Assembly: GCF_020685205.1 (NCBI RefSeq)
Contig: NZ_JAJERB010000003.1
Location: forward strand, 558,001 to 622,000
Length of the DNA: 64,000 nucleotides
Origin: Hymenobacter translucens
Lineage (GTDB): Bacteria; Bacteroidota; Bacteroidia; Cytophagales; Hymenobacteraceae
Direction: 5' to 3'
Shown piece after piece: positions 34,741-43,292 of the stretch. The translations under genes and the position numbers were made by a program. The notes under the pieces are model-generated. The model was not told the origin of the DNA. It ran no database searches and was given only the letters and a program-made list of their open reading frames with translations. Within the stretch, counting starts at the first letter, position 1. Every line of letters starts with the position of its first letter.

Positions 34741-35388
34741 ATGTCTACCGAATCGGCCCGTCACCATTGGGAAAGTATTTACGCTACCAAGCAGCCCGAC
34801 GAAGTCAGCTGGACCCAGCCAGTGCCCAAAACCTCTTTGGACTTCCTTCGCTCCTTTGGCCTGGATAAGCAGGCCCGCATCATCGACATCGGGGGCGGGG
34901 ACAGTCACCTGGTCGATTTTCTGGTTGGTGAAGGGTACGGGAATGTCACCGTACTTGACATTTCCGAACATGCGCTAAACCGGGCGAAGCAGCGCCTGGG
35001 AAACCTGGCTGACCGGGTACAATGGATAGTTGCTGATGTGCTCACCTTCCGTCCGGAAACGACCTATGATGTCTGGCACGACCGCGCAGCGTTCCATTTT
35101 ATGACGACCACAGCCCAGATCCGCGCCTACCTTGCCCTGGCCCGCCGCTCGGTGCGCGCCAATGGGTACCTGACCATCGGTACTTTCTCCGAGAATGGGC
35201 CCACGAAATGCAGTGGTCTGGAAGTGCGCCAGTACAGCGAGCTGACGCTGAGCAGCCAACTTCGCCGGGGCTTTGCCAAGCTTCGGTGCCTGACCGAGGA
35301 CCACTGTACCCCTTTTAACACGGTGCAGAATTTCCTGTTCTGCTCATTCCAGCGTCAACTGGAAGCCGCTAACCAGCCGGAGAGATAA
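34741..35388 (+). CDS. Class I SAM-dependent methyltransferase
   Basis: From ATG 34741 (MSTESARHHW) the product is 215 residues. It shows methyltransferase motif I IIDIGGGDSHLVDFL (near residue 46), motif II VTVLDISEHAL, and DVWHDRAAFHFM at the motif IV position. SWTQPVPKTSLDFL near residue 23 is typical of a group of bacterial methyltransferases sometimes likened to thiopurine or tellurite-resistance enzymes. It is cytosolic; the substrate is unknown. The GxGxG motif reads GGGDS, an accepted variant. Confidence 0.88.
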   Translation: MSTESARHHWESIYATKQPDEVSWTQPVPKTSLDFLRSFGLDKQARIIDIGGGDSHLVDFLVGEGYGNVTVLDISEHALNRAKQRLGNLADRVQWIVADVLTFRPETTYDVWHDRAAFHFMTTTAQIRAYLALARRSVRANGYLTIGTFSENGPTKCSGLEVRQYSELTLSSQLRRGFAKLRCLTEDHCTPFNTVQNFLFCSFQRQLEAANQPER

Positions 35389-35541
35389 TTCAGAGCCATC
35401 TGCGCTGCCGGTTACGGGTCCCGGACCTGCTAGTTTCCTCAGCGCTGGGTTAGCGCAGACGAAGGACTTCCGGCTGCACGCATTTCACGCAAACGGTTGT
35501 TTGCGACGCCGCAAGGCCAAGGAGCGCCAGTTCTGCCGATG

Positions 35542-35907
35542 TCAGGGCTTGGGCTGGCCGGTCATCTTCACTTCCCGCATGGCCAGGCTGTCGACCACCG
35601 TGGTGTAGATTTCCTCCAGGTCCTTGCCGTGCACGGCGTAGTAGTGGTAGCTGGCCCGAAACACCGAGTCGGTGACTTCCTTGTTCCAGAGCAGCTCCTG
35701 GTGCAGCTTGTTGTAAAGGGCCCGGGACGAGTCGGCCGACAGGCGGGAGGCTTCCACGCGGGCTTCGTTCAGGTGCACCTGGATCAGAAGCTGCACCATC
35801 CGCTCCTTGGTCAGCAGCTGATCCGGGGCCTGGGCTTCCTCGGGACGCTGGCACTGGGTCAGCAACAGGCTAAGCAGCAGCACCAAGCGGGTGGGGAGAG
35901 TTTTCAC
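35542..35907 (-). CDS. DUF4296 family lipoprotein
   Basis: I take GTG 35907 as start (MKTLPTRLVL), giving 121 residues; the frame is open to 35964 but would overlap the DUF58 start at 35945. A hydrophobic signal ends LLLTQC, a slightly unusual lipobox. The mature part contains ERMVQLLIQVHLNEARVEAS and LHQELLWNKEVTDSVFRASY, the core of DUF4296, a family confined to Bacteroidota. Function is unknown. It is divergent from the Bat-type operon; TAACTTTA (minus strand, 35911-35918) is a one-mismatch -7 box just upstream, which supports the shorter start. Confidence 0.8.
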   Translation of the reverse strand: MKTLPTRLVLLLSLLLTQCQRPEEAQAPDQLLTKERMVQLLIQVHLNEARVEASRLSADSSRALYNKLHQELLWNKEVTDSVFRASYHYYAVHGKDLEEIYTTVVDSLAMREVKMTGQPKP

Positions 35908-35944
35908 GGTGGTAAAGTTAACAGGAACGAGTAGTTTAGCTTTT

Positions 35945-36847
35945 ATGAATACGCCCGCGGCCACCCCGTTTCAGCAGCTCGTGCGCAAGCTTCGGCAGAT
36001 TGAGATTCGCATCCTCAAGGCCGTCGACGCTGAGCTGCAGGGCAACTTCGGCTCGGTGTTCAAGGGCACCGGCCTGGAATTCGACGACGTGCGCCTTTAC
36101 CAGTATGGCGACGAGGTGCGGGCCATCGACTGGGCCGTATCGAGCAAGGGCCACGGCACGTTTGTCAAAACCTACAAGGAAGAACGCGAGCAGCAGGTTT
36201 TATTGCTGCTCGACGTGAGCGGCTCCCAGCGCGTGGGGGCCGAGGGGCGGCGCAAAATCGACGTGGGTCGGGAAATCTGCGGGATTCTGGCTCTGGCCGC
36301 TGCCCGGCAGGAAGCCCAGCTCGGCATCTTGGCGTTTTCCAACCAGAAAGAGCTGTACGTGGCCCCGGGCAAGGGTATTCGTCACGCCTACACCCTCATC
36401 AAGCGGTTGTTTGAGCTGGAGCCCAAGGCCCAGAGCACGGCCGTGGGCGCGGGCATCAAGCAGGCCCTGGGCATGCTCAAGCGCCGCACCATCGTGCTGC
36501 TGCTTTCCGACTTTATCGACACGGGCTTTGAGCGCGAGCTGACGATGCTGGCCCGCAAGCACGATCTGGTGGTGGTGCAGTTGCTCGACAAGCTGGAAAA
36601 GGAGTTTCCGCCCCTGGGCATCATTCCGCTGCTCGACCAGGAAACCGGCCGCACCGTGTGGGTGAACACCTCGTCGGAGGCTTTCCGGAACCGCTACCAG
36701 GCCAGCTTTGCCCAGAACCGGGACCAGATCGGGCAGATCTGCCGCCGCCACCGCACCGAGTTCCTCTCCATCACGACGCAGGCCGACTACGTGGGCCAGC
36801 TGGTGCACCTGTTCCGGCGCCGTAATCAGCGGGGAGGGCGGGCGTAG
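35945..36847 (+). CDS. DUF58/VWA-type protein, first gene of Bat-type operon
   Basis: From ATG 35945 (MNTPAATPFQ) the product is 300 residues. The DUF58 signature FDDVRLYQYGDEVRAIDW lies at about 46-63, and a VWA-like fold follows with an intact MIDAS: D90, S92 and S94 in LLLDVSGSQ. In the Bacteroides aerotolerance (Bat) operons a DUF58 protein precedes BatA and is often next to a MoxR AAA+ ATPase. Here it starts the cluster, and no moxR is adjacent. It is soluble. The next gene begins one base after its stop. Confidence 0.92.
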   Translation: MNTPAATPFQQLVRKLRQIEIRILKAVDAELQGNFGSVFKGTGLEFDDVRLYQYGDEVRAIDWAVSSKGHGTFVKTYKEEREQQVLLLLDVSGSQRVGAEGRRKIDVGREICGILALAAARQEAQLGILAFSNQKELYVAPGKGIRHAYTLIKRLFELEPKAQSTAVGAGIKQALGMLKRRTIVLLLSDFIDTGFERELTMLARKHDLVVVQLLDKLEKEFPPLGIIPLLDQETGRTVWVNTSSEAFRNRYQASFAQNRDQIGQICRRHRTEFLSITTQADYVGQLVHLFRRRNQRGGRA

Positions 36848-36848
36848 C

Positions 36849-37775
36849 ATGAGGGCACCGCGCAACTTCCGGCTGCTGGCCGGCCTTGGTTTGCTGCTCG
36901 GCGCCGGGCCGGTCGTGGCCCAGCTGCCCACGGAGCTGCCCCAGGGCCGGTTTCTGCAGCCCACGGCCCGGGTCGGCGACGTGGTGGGCTACGAGCTGAC
37001 CTACCGCCACCGCCCCGACCTGGAAATAATCTTTCCCGACTCTTCCGCCGAGTTCAGGCCGTTTGAGTTTGTGCGCAAGACGGCCCGCCCCACCCGCACG
37101 CGCAAGGGCGTGAGCCTGGATCAGACTGTGTACTACCTGCGCACCTTTGCCCTCGACTCGGTGCAGCAGCTACGCCTGCCGGTAACGCTGCTGCAGGGCA
37201 CGGATACGCTCACGGTAGCTCCTGCCGAGCCCGCCCGGCTGCAGCTGCTGGCTACCGCACCCCTCACCCTACCCGACGGTCCGCCGGCCCTGCAGCAGAG
37301 CACCGCGCCCCTGCCGGTTGAGCAGCAGTTCAACTACCCCTACTGGCTGGCGGCGGCGGGCCTGCTGGTGCTGCTGGTAGCGGGGCTGGCTTTGGGCTTC
37401 GGCCGCCGGCTGCGGCAGCGCTACCAGCTTTACAAGCTGCGCAAAAACCACGTGTACTTCCTGGCCCAGTATGCCCGCCACATTGAGCGGTTCACCTTGT
37501 CCCGCTCGCTCAGCAACATGGAGCGGGCCATTACCCTCTGGAAAAACTACCTCACCGGCCTCGAAGACAACGCCATCAACAGCCTCACGACCAAGGAAAT
37601 TGTGGCGCACTACCAGAACGACCTGGACGTGAGCCTGGCGCTGCGGGTGGCCGACCGGGTGATTTACGGCAACCAGTTCACCGACGACGAGGTGGAAACC
37701 GATGATGCCTTCGCCCGGCTGCGTACCTTCGCCGAGCGGCGCTACGCTCTGGTCACGGCATCGTTTCAGCAATAA
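36849..37775 (+). CDS. BatD-like membrane protein of the Bat-type operon
   Basis: From ATG 36849 (MRAPRNFRLL) the product is 308 residues. It has a signal peptide (LLAGLGLLLGAGPVVAQ), a periplasmic beta-rich domain (about 26-155), one TM segment (YWLAAAGLLVLLVAGLALGF, about 162-182) and a cytosolic helical tail with NHVYFLAQYARHIERF and SNMERAITLWKNYL. This layout is typical of the poorly conserved gene between DUF58 and BatA in Bacteroidota. It probably anchors the VWA proteins at the inner membrane. Start follows the DUF58 stop by one base, so the genes are translationally coupled. Confidence 0.85.
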   Translation: MRAPRNFRLLAGLGLLLGAGPVVAQLPTELPQGRFLQPTARVGDVVGYELTYRHRPDLEIIFPDSSAEFRPFEFVRKTARPTRTRKGVSLDQTVYYLRTFALDSVQQLRLPVTLLQGTDTLTVAPAEPARLQLLATAPLTLPDGPPALQQSTAPLPVEQQFNYPYWLAAAGLLVLLVAGLALGFGRRLRQRYQLYKLRKNHVYFLAQYARHIERFTLSRSLSNMERAITLWKNYLTGLEDNAINSLTTKEIVAHYQNDLDVSLALRVADRVIYGNQFTDDEVETDDAFARLRTFAERRYALVTASFQQ

Positions 37776-37816
37776 CCGTTGGTGAAAGCCGGCCTTTCTA
37801 TTTTTCCCTTCCCTGC

Positions 37817-38869
37817 ATGCTTGAACAGCTCTGGCTCCGGTTTCTGGCCCCGCTTGTGGAAGGGCTGCGCTACGCCACGCTGACAAGCTACAGCTGGGAG
37901 CACCCGCGCCTGCTGCTGCTGATTCCGCTGATTCCGCTTTTGTTTGGCCTGCGCTGGCTGCTGGCCAGTCGGCGGCGGGTGCGGCTGGGCGTGGCCTTCG
38001 TGCCCGGACAGGTCCGGCGCGACTGGACCGCCCTGCTGCGCTTCGTGCCCAACCTGGTGCTGGGCCTGAGTTTGGCGTTTGGGGTGGTCGCGCTGGCCCG
38101 CCCCCAGCGCACCGACGAGCGGGTGGTGCAGAACACTGAGGGCATCGATATTCTGCTGGTCATTGACGTGTCGGGCTCGATGGAGCTGCAGGATTTGCGG
38201 CCCAACCGCTTGGAGGCCGCTAAGCGCGTGGCCCACGACTTTATCCAGGGCCGGGTGGGTGACCGGATCGGCCTGGTCGTGTTTGCCGGCGACGCCTACT
38301 CCGTGATTCCCCTTACCACGGACTACGAGCTGCTGCGCCAGGAGCTGAGCCGGCTGAAGCTGGGCATGATTCCCAATGACGGCACCGCTATCGGCACGGC
38401 GCTGGGCGTGGCCACCAACCGCCTGCGGGAGTCCCCGAGCCGGACCAAGGTCTGCATCCTGCTGTCGGACGGGGAAAACACGGCTGGCTCCCTCGACCCG
38501 CTTACCGCTGCCCAGCTGGCCCACGCCTACGGGCTCAAGCTCTACACCATCGGGCTGGGCAAGGACGGCATCGTGCCCTACGGCACCGACGAGCAGGGCC
38601 GGCCCCGCTTTGTGGAAACCGAGCTCGACGAAACCACCATGCGGCAGCTGGCCCAGGTGGGCGAAGGCCAGTTTTTCCGGGCTACCGACAACGGCGCGCT
38701 GCAGCGGGTGTTCCGCCGCATCGACCGGTACGAGAAATCCGAAATCAAGCAGACCCGTTTTCGCAACACCCGGGACTACTACCGGGTTTACCTGTGGTGG
38801 TGCGTGGGCCTGTGGCTGCTGTGGCTGGCGCTTAAAAACACGTTCCTCACCAACGCGCTGGAAGATTAG
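37817..38869 (+). CDS. batA: BatA-type VWA membrane protein
   Basis: The 350-residue inner-membrane protein has N-terminal TM segments (about 31-50 and 78-94), a VWA domain (about 108-290) with intact MIDAS (D117, S119, S121 in VIDVSGSM) and a C-terminal TM (about 325-342). DGENTAGSLDP and the TIGLGKDG strand fit BatA. Bat proteins help withstand oxidative or envelope stress in Bacteroides and Francisella. The operon ends here: no batB, batC or batE follows. It starts 41 bases after the preceding stop. YggS is next but probably separate. Confidence 0.9.
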   Translation: MLEQLWLRFLAPLVEGLRYATLTSYSWEHPRLLLLIPLIPLLFGLRWLLASRRRVRLGVAFVPGQVRRDWTALLRFVPNLVLGLSLAFGVVALARPQRTDERVVQNTEGIDILLVIDVSGSMELQDLRPNRLEAAKRVAHDFIQGRVGDRIGLVVFAGDAYSVIPLTTDYELLRQELSRLKLGMIPNDGTAIGTALGVATNRLRESPSRTKVCILLSDGENTAGSLDPLTAAQLAHAYGLKLYTIGLGKDGIVPYGTDEQGRPRFVETELDETTMRQLAQVGEGQFFRATDNGALQRVFRRIDRYEKSEIKQTRFRNTRDYYRVYLWWCVGLWLLWLALKNTFLTNALED

Positions 38870-38973
38870 CTTTTCACGATGCGGAACGTGGTTGACAGGC
38901 TGATTCCTGCCCCCGGCCACATTCCCCCTTCTTCCGCGCATTTCTCCCGATACTCATTAGCACATTCCCTAAA

Positions 38974-39657
38974 ATGTCCATTGCCGATAACCTCCGCTTT
39001 TTCCAGAATGAGCTGCACGGCACCCCGGCCCGGCTGGTCGTCGTCACCAAAACCCACCCCGTGGAGCGGCTGCGCGAAGCGTATGAGGCGGGCGCCCGGC
39101 TGTTCGGGGAAAACAAGGTGCAGGAAATGGTAGCCAAGCAGCCCGAGCTGCCCGCCGACGTAGAGTGGCACCTGATCGGGCACCTGCAAACCAACAAGGT
39201 GAAGTACGTGGCGCCCTTCGTGCACACCATTCAAAGCATCGACTCCCTGCGCCTGCTGCTGGAGATTGACAAGCAGGCGGCCAGGCACAGCCGCGTTGTT
39301 CGGGGGCTGCTGCAGTTTCACGTCGCCCGGGAAGAAACCAAGTCGGGCCTGAGCCTGGCCGACGCAGAGGAGCTGCTCGGCTCGGAGGCTTTTCGCAACG
39401 CCCGCCACGTGCAGCTGACCGGCATTATGGGCATTGCCACCAACACCGACGACGCGGCGCAGGTGCAACGGGAGTTCCGGGAGTTGCGCGGCATCTTCGA
39501 GAAACTAAAGGCCCGCTACTTCGCCGATGAGCCCGCGTTTAGGGAGTTGTCCATGGGCATGAGTGCCGACTACCGCCTGGCCCTGGCCGAAGGCAGTACG
39601 CTGATCCGGGTCGGCAGCGCTATTTTTGGCGCCCGGAACTACGGGAAGGTTGATTGA
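38974..39657 (+). CDS. yggS: YggS family pyridoxal-phosphate homeostasis protein
   Basis: The 227-residue product is the single-domain TIM barrel related to the N-terminal domain of alanine racemase. The PLP-binding lysine is K26 in VVVTKTHPVERL. FGENKVQEM, EWHLIGHLQTNKVK, HTIQSIDSL and the phosphate-binding LSMGMSADYRLALAEGST are all present. YggS/PLPBP controls cytosolic PLP levels and has no known catalytic activity. The start at ATG 38974 gives the normal length. The 104 bases before it hold no clear promoter. Confidence 0.95.
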   Translation: MSIADNLRFFQNELHGTPARLVVVTKTHPVERLREAYEAGARLFGENKVQEMVAKQPELPADVEWHLIGHLQTNKVKYVAPFVHTIQSIDSLRLLLEIDKQAARHSRVVRGLLQFHVAREETKSGLSLADAEELLGSEAFRNARHVQLTGIMGIATNTDDAAQVQREFRELRGIFEKLKARYFADEPAFRELSMGMSADYRLALAEGSTLIRVGSAIFGARNYGKVD

Positions 39658-39660
39658 TGA

Positions 39661-39690
39661 TTGTTGGTAGCTAAGAGCTGATTGCTATTC
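39661..39690. repeat. AT-rich dispersed repeat, copy 3
   Basis: GGTAGCTAAGAGCTGATTGC lies just after the yggS stop. It resembles the other AT-rich copies. The following bases up to the ATG at 39767 contain short direct repeats of CAATCAAC/TTTCAACAATCAAC. Confidence 0.5.
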
Positions 39691-39766
39691 AGTCTCGCCC
39701 GGACCCGATTTCAACAACACCCATTCAACAGTCAGCTTTTAACAATCAACTTTCAACAATCAACAA

Positions 39767-40144
39767 ATGACCGCTCGACTTATCATTCAGCTGGCTGCTC
39801 TGCTCGGGGGCCTGGGCGTGGGCATCGGGGCTTTCGGCGCCCACGGCCTGCGCAAGATGCTGGAAGCCTCGGGCCGCTTCGAAACATTCGAAACCGCGGT
39901 GCGCTACCAGTTCTACCACGCCCTGGCTTTGCTGGCCATTGGTATTCTGTACCTGCTGCGGCCCGAGCTGCGCACCCTGGGCGGGGCAGCGTGGTGCTGG
40001 CTGGGCGGGGTACTGCTGTTCAGCGGCTCGCTCTACCTGCTATGCTTTACCGGCATTACCAAGCTCGGGGCCGTGGCGCCCATCGGGGGGCTGCTCCTGA
40101 TTGGCGGCTGGATCTGTGTGCTCCTGGCCGCCCGGCAGCTGTAG
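39767..40144 (+). CDS. DUF423 family membrane protein
   Basis: The 125-residue product has four TM segments. It has the DUF423/YgdD signature GAFGAHGLRKMLEASGR (about 22-38), FETAVRYQFYHALALLAIG, and FSGSLYLLCFTGITKLGAVA with the closing GG. These are inner-membrane proteins without known function. It sits between yggS and a bidirectional terminator. The start at ATG 39767 follows a short AT-rich tract. Confidence 0.93.
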   Translation: MTARLIIQLAALLGGLGVGIGAFGAHGLRKMLEASGRFETFETAVRYQFYHALALLAIGILYLLRPELRTLGGAAWCWLGGVLLFSGSLYLLCFTGITKLGAVAPIGGLLLIGGWICVLLAARQL

Positions 40145-40208
40145 TTTAGCTCCTCGTGCTTAACTGCGGCAGCCTGACCAGGCAGCCGAGAGTAAGCCCC
40201 GTATCGGC

Positions 40209-40255
40209 CCAATAAAAAAAGCGACCCGTGCACGACGGGCCGCTTTTTTTATTGG
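40209..40255. terminator. Bidirectional terminator
   Basis: CCAATAAAAAAAGCG(A)CCCGT and ACGGG(C)CGCTTTTTTTATTGG form a 20-bp imperfect stem with an A tract on one side and a T tract on the other. It lies between the convergent ends of the DUF423 gene (plus) and the DUF1573 gene (minus) and serves both. Confidence 0.92.
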
Positions 40256-40271
40256 CTTAGTGGAGAGCTGA

Positions 40272-40802
40272 CTAGGAAGCCTTGCGCTTCATCTTCACCT
40301 TGGTTTCGCCGGCTTTGGCTTTCACCTTGGTTTCCTTCTCGGTGGCTTCGGCACCCTTCACGTCCGAGGCCGTGGCGGTCGTGGTAGCGGCGGTTACGTC
40401 GCCCACCAGCTCTACCATGGCGTTGCCGCTCATGGAGTTCGACTCGATGGTCAGGACTTTGCTTTGCATACCCATTTTACCCGAGCTATTGAACTTGGCC
40501 GAGATGGTGCCGGTCTTGCCGGGCATAACCGGGTCACGGGTCCAGTCCGGCACCGTGCAGCCGCAGCTAACGCCGATGTTGGAGATAATCAGGGGCTGGG
40601 TGCCCACGTTCTTGAACTTGAAGGTGTGCTCCACGATGTCACCGGTCTTGATCGAGCCGAAGTTGTACTTCATCTCGTCAATCTGGATCTGCGGACCAGC
40701 TACTTTATCCTGCGCGGTAGCAGGCTTGGCAGCCGTTGACTGAGCCTGAGCAGAGAAGCCGGCCGTCGAGAGCATCAGGGCCAGAATAAGTGCTTTTTTC
40801 AT
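40272..40802 (-). CDS. DUF1573 family secreted protein
   Basis: The 176-residue product has a signal peptide (ALILALMLSTAGFSAQAQ). The DUF1573 Ig-like domain spans about 40-140: MKYNFGSIKTGDIVEHTFKF, ISNIGVSCGCTVPDW with the CGC motif, and PGKTGTISAKFNSSGKMG. The last 35 residues are Lys/Glu/Ala/Thr-rich and probably disordered. DUF1573 proteins are abundant envelope proteins of Bacteroidota with unknown roles. A well-formed promoter lies 30-60 bases upstream. Confidence 0.92.
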   Translation of the reverse strand: MKKALILALMLSTAGFSAQAQSTAAKPATAQDKVAGPQIQIDEMKYNFGSIKTGDIVEHTFKFKNVGTQPLIISNIGVSCGCTVPDWTRDPVMPGKTGTISAKFNSSGKMGMQSKVLTIESNSMSGNAMVELVGDVTAATTTATASDVKGAEATEKETKVKAKAGETKVKMKRKAS

Positions 40803-40832
40803 GGATGGAGGGTGTTAAAAGGTTGGGGTTAA

Positions 40833-40863
40833 CAAAAATACAGGTTTTAGCGGGCCTGGCAAA
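40833..40863 (-). promoter_or_regulatory. Promoter of the DUF1573 gene
   Basis: On the minus strand TTTG (40863-40860) and TATTTTTG (40840-40833) are separated by 19 bases. Both boxes match the Bacteroidota primary sigma consensus exactly. The -7 box ends 30 bases before the ATG at 40802. It is the best promoter match I found in the window. Confidence 0.75.
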
Positions 40864-40974
40864 TGTACGGCCAGTTTTGCCGGCGCCGGGGCAAAGCGGA
40901 ATAAAGCGCGGGCAAAGCCCGGCTCTGCGGCCCCTACCCGACTACGGAATTCCCAGCGGCTGGTAAGATACGGG

Positions 40975-42402
40975 CTAAGTGGGCTCGGCCGCGTCGGCCA
41001 GCAGCTTCTGGTTGAAGTTTAGCAGGAACAGCCGCTCGGCCGCGCGGGTCACGGCGGTATACAGCCAGCGGGCAAACTCGGCGTTCACCATGTCCTCCTT
41101 GAGAAAGCCGTGGTCCACGAACACCGCCTGCCACTGCCCACCCTGGGCTTTGTGGCAGGTCAGGGCATAGGCAAACTTCACCTGCAGGGCGTTCAGAAAC
41201 GGGTCCTTGCGCAGGGCTGCGCTTTTCTCCCGCTTGGTGGGCAGGTGGGCGTAGTCTCCCAGCACGGCCTGGTAGAGCGCGTTGCTGCGGTCGGCCGGCA
41301 GGGCGGGGCTTTCGGTGTGCAGGGTGTCGAGCAGGAGCTTAATCTCGATTTCCTCCTCGTCGGGGTAGTCCACGAAGCGGATGCGGGCGTCGGCGAAGCG
41401 GAAGCCGAACAGCTCCTGCCGCCGCACGATCTTGCTGATCTGCACAAAGTCGCCGTTGGCCAGAAAGCCCATTTCCGAGTCCTTGGGCAGCCAGAAGTAG
41501 TTGTTGCGCACCACCATCAGGTAGTCGCCCGACTCGATTTCCTCTTCCGCGTCAAACAAAGTCCGCCGGATCATCTGGTTGTAGAGGTTGGCGTTTTTGT
41601 TGGATCGGCAGATGATGGTGGTGTTCTCGTGCCCGTAGTTGCGGTACGCCCAGCGCAGGCCGTCCTCGAGCTTGTCGCCGTTCATCCGGAAGATGTCGGG
41701 GTAGCCCTTGGTGTGAAACTGGATGTGGGGCTGCTCTTCGCGCAGCTCCTCGCGCAGAATGGTGGCATTTACCAGAATACCCGACTCCTCTGCCTGGCGC
41801 ATCACCTGGCGCAGCTCCACCCCATCCACCTTGGCGCGAAAGCGGTGGGCCAGCTGGGCCGGGTCGAGGGCGGGGCTGAGCAGCTGGCCCACGGGCGGCA
41901 GCTGGGCCGTGTCGCCGATGAGGAGCAGGCGGTTGGTGGGCTTCTCAAACACGTAGCCCATCAGGTCGTCGAGCAGGCCGTTTTCGCCAAAGGCCTTTTC
42001 GTCGGAAATCATCGAGGCCTCGTCCACGATGTAAAGCATGTCGGCCGTACGGTTGGGCTGGCGCTGAAAGGACAGCTTCTCCGACGGGGAGCCCGAGGTC
42101 TGCCGGTAGATCTTCTTGTGAATGGTGCTGGCGGCCACGCCCGAGTAGGTGCTCATCACCTTGGCGGCCCGGCCGGTGGGCGCCATCAGCGTGTACTTGC
42201 GTTGCATCCGGTGCAGCCACTGCACCAGGGCGCTGACGACGGTCGTCTTACCGGTACCGGCGTAGCCGCGCAGCACAAACACCTTGCGGCCCGGCAGCTC
42301 ATCGCGCAGAAACTCATCAAGCCGCCCGAACAGCTCCGCCTGGTCCTGGGTAGGCTCGTAGGGGAAATAGTCGCGGACGGAATTGGTACGAATGGAAAGC
42401 AT
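40975..42402 (-). CDS. RecD/Pif1-like ATP-dependent DNA helicase
   Basis: The 475-residue protein is a superfamily 1B helicase. Walker A is in LRGYAGTGKTTVVSAL (about 45-60), Walker B/DEAS in YIVDEASMISDE (about 123-134), GDTAQLPPVG forms motif III, and the UvrD_C_2 domain near the end contains YALTCHKAQGGQWQAVFVD. It is shorter than RecD2 and lacks its N-terminal HhH domain. The type is common in Bacteroidota as a stand-alone exodeoxyribonuclease V alpha-like helicase. It likely acts 5' to 3' on DNA in repair, by family knowledge. No recB or recC is nearby. Confidence 0.92.
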   Translation of the reverse strand: MLSIRTNSVRDYFPYEPTQDQAELFGRLDEFLRDELPGRKVFVLRGYAGTGKTTVVSALVQWLHRMQRKYTLMAPTGRAAKVMSTYSGVAASTIHKKIYRQTSGSPSEKLSFQRQPNRTADMLYIVDEASMISDEKAFGENGLLDDLMGYVFEKPTNRLLLIGDTAQLPPVGQLLSPALDPAQLAHRFRAKVDGVELRQVMRQAEESGILVNATILREELREEQPHIQFHTKGYPDIFRMNGDKLEDGLRWAYRNYGHENTTIICRSNKNANLYNQMIRRTLFDAEEEIESGDYLMVVRNNYFWLPKDSEMGFLANGDFVQISKIVRRQELFGFRFADARIRFVDYPDEEEIEIKLLLDTLHTESPALPADRSNALYQAVLGDYAHLPTKREKSAALRKDPFLNALQVKFAYALTCHKAQGGQWQAVFVDHGFLKEDMVNAEFARWLYTAVTRAAERLFLLNFNQKLLADAAEPT

Positions 42403-42512
42403 TCAGCGGGAAATTGGGCGAAGGAACGTTGGGTAGTATAAGAAATAAAAAGACGTATTGACTAACCGATGAACTTGCTACCGGAACAGCGTACGTCTAT
42501 GCTCAGTTTCCA

Positions 42513-42667
42513 AAAAGCCGGTCATTCCGAGCATTAGTAAATCAACGAAGCGGTAGAGATGCTTCGACTTCGCTTTGCTCCGCTCAGCATAACATCCTTT
42601 TTCACGACGTCAGCACACAAGCTTAGCTGCGCTGACCTCCGGTTACTCGGCAAGCTCAGCATGATGT
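42513..42667. repeat. Dispersed intergenic repeat, copy 2
   Basis: The gap between the helicase and thioesterase genes contains GGTCATTCCGAGCATT, CGGTAGAGATGCTTCG (42552-42567) and GCTCAGCATAACA, then a further GCTCAGCATGATG near 42655. The 16-mer is identical to that at 280-295. No ORF. It looks like two partial, juxtaposed repeat units. Confidence 0.65.
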
Positions 42668-42679
42668 GCTAAAGTCAGT

Positions 42680-43114
42680 TTACTGCGGCTCAATCACGGC
42701 CATCGTCGCGGTGGCTTTGGCAATGAGCTTGTCGTCGCACCAGACTTCGGCTTCGCAGAAATGCAGGCGGCGGCCGGCTTTGAGCACCCAGCCTTTGGCC
42801 ACAATCTTCTGACCTACGCCGGGGTTCAGGTACGACACCTTCAGCTCCGCCGTCACCATGCCATGGTCGTCGGGAATCAGGGTGACGCCCGCAAAACCGG
42901 CCACGAGGTCGGCCATGGTAGCGACGAGGCCGCCGTGGGCAAAACCGCGCTGCTGCTGGTGCTGCTGGGCCAAAGCCAGCTCGGCCTCCACCCGGCCGGG
43001 CTCGATAACGGTGAGGTCGGCGCCAATCAGGTGCATGAAGTGCTGACGGGTAAGCTTGCGGCGGATGCGGGCGACGAGTTCGGCGTCGGGGGCGGCTTGG
43101 TCGGGAGTTGTCAT
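42680..43114 (-). CDS. PaaI-type hotdog thioesterase
   Basis: From ATG 43114 (MTTPDQAAPD) the product is 144 residues with a hotdog fold: FMHLIGADLTVIEPGRVEAE, then QRGFAHGGLVATMADLVAGF, the PaaI/4HBT signature in which HGG and the following Asp contribute to catalysis, and VSYLNPGVGQKIVAKGWV. Such enzymes hydrolyse acyl-CoA thioesters in the cytosol; the acyl group here is unknown. The -7 box TACCTTTG ends only four bases before the ATG, implying a leaderless or near-leaderless mRNA. It is divergent from the Nudix gene at 43293. Confidence 0.9.
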   Translation of the reverse strand: MTTPDQAAPDAELVARIRRKLTRQHFMHLIGADLTVIEPGRVEAELALAQQHQQQRGFAHGGLVATMADLVAGFAGVTLIPDDHGMVTAELKVSYLNPGVGQKIVAKGWVLKAGRRLHFCEAEVWCDDKLIAKATATMAVIEPQ

Positions 43115-43118
43115 TGCC

Positions 43119-43126
43119 CAAAGGTA
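43119..43126 (-). promoter_or_regulatory. TACCTTTG -7 box abutting the thioesterase start
   Basis: On the minus strand TACCTTTG (43126-43119) is followed by GGCA and then the ATG at 43114. The exact consensus at this distance predicts a transcript starting at or next to the start codon. Confidence 0.5.
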
Positions 43127-43292
43127 CGGCGCCCCCTTGCCATACCAACCCGGAATTCGGGTCGTTAACCAGTAAAATGACGGTGGAGCAAGGCTTGTTT
43201 GTTGGGTGCTTTGTTTTTCCTTTGCGGCCCCGACCCCGGCTGCGCCAACTAAAAACCGGCCTTCCCGGTTGCTGAAGCGTACTGCTAGTTTT

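Noticed and set aside
37766..38941. A 391-residue minus-strand frame opposite batA
   Set aside because: Antisense shadow with low-complexity composition; batA has intact VWA motifs.
41110..42441. A 443-residue plus-strand frame opposite the helicase gene
   Set aside because: Antisense shadow; the helicase has intact motifs on the minus strand.
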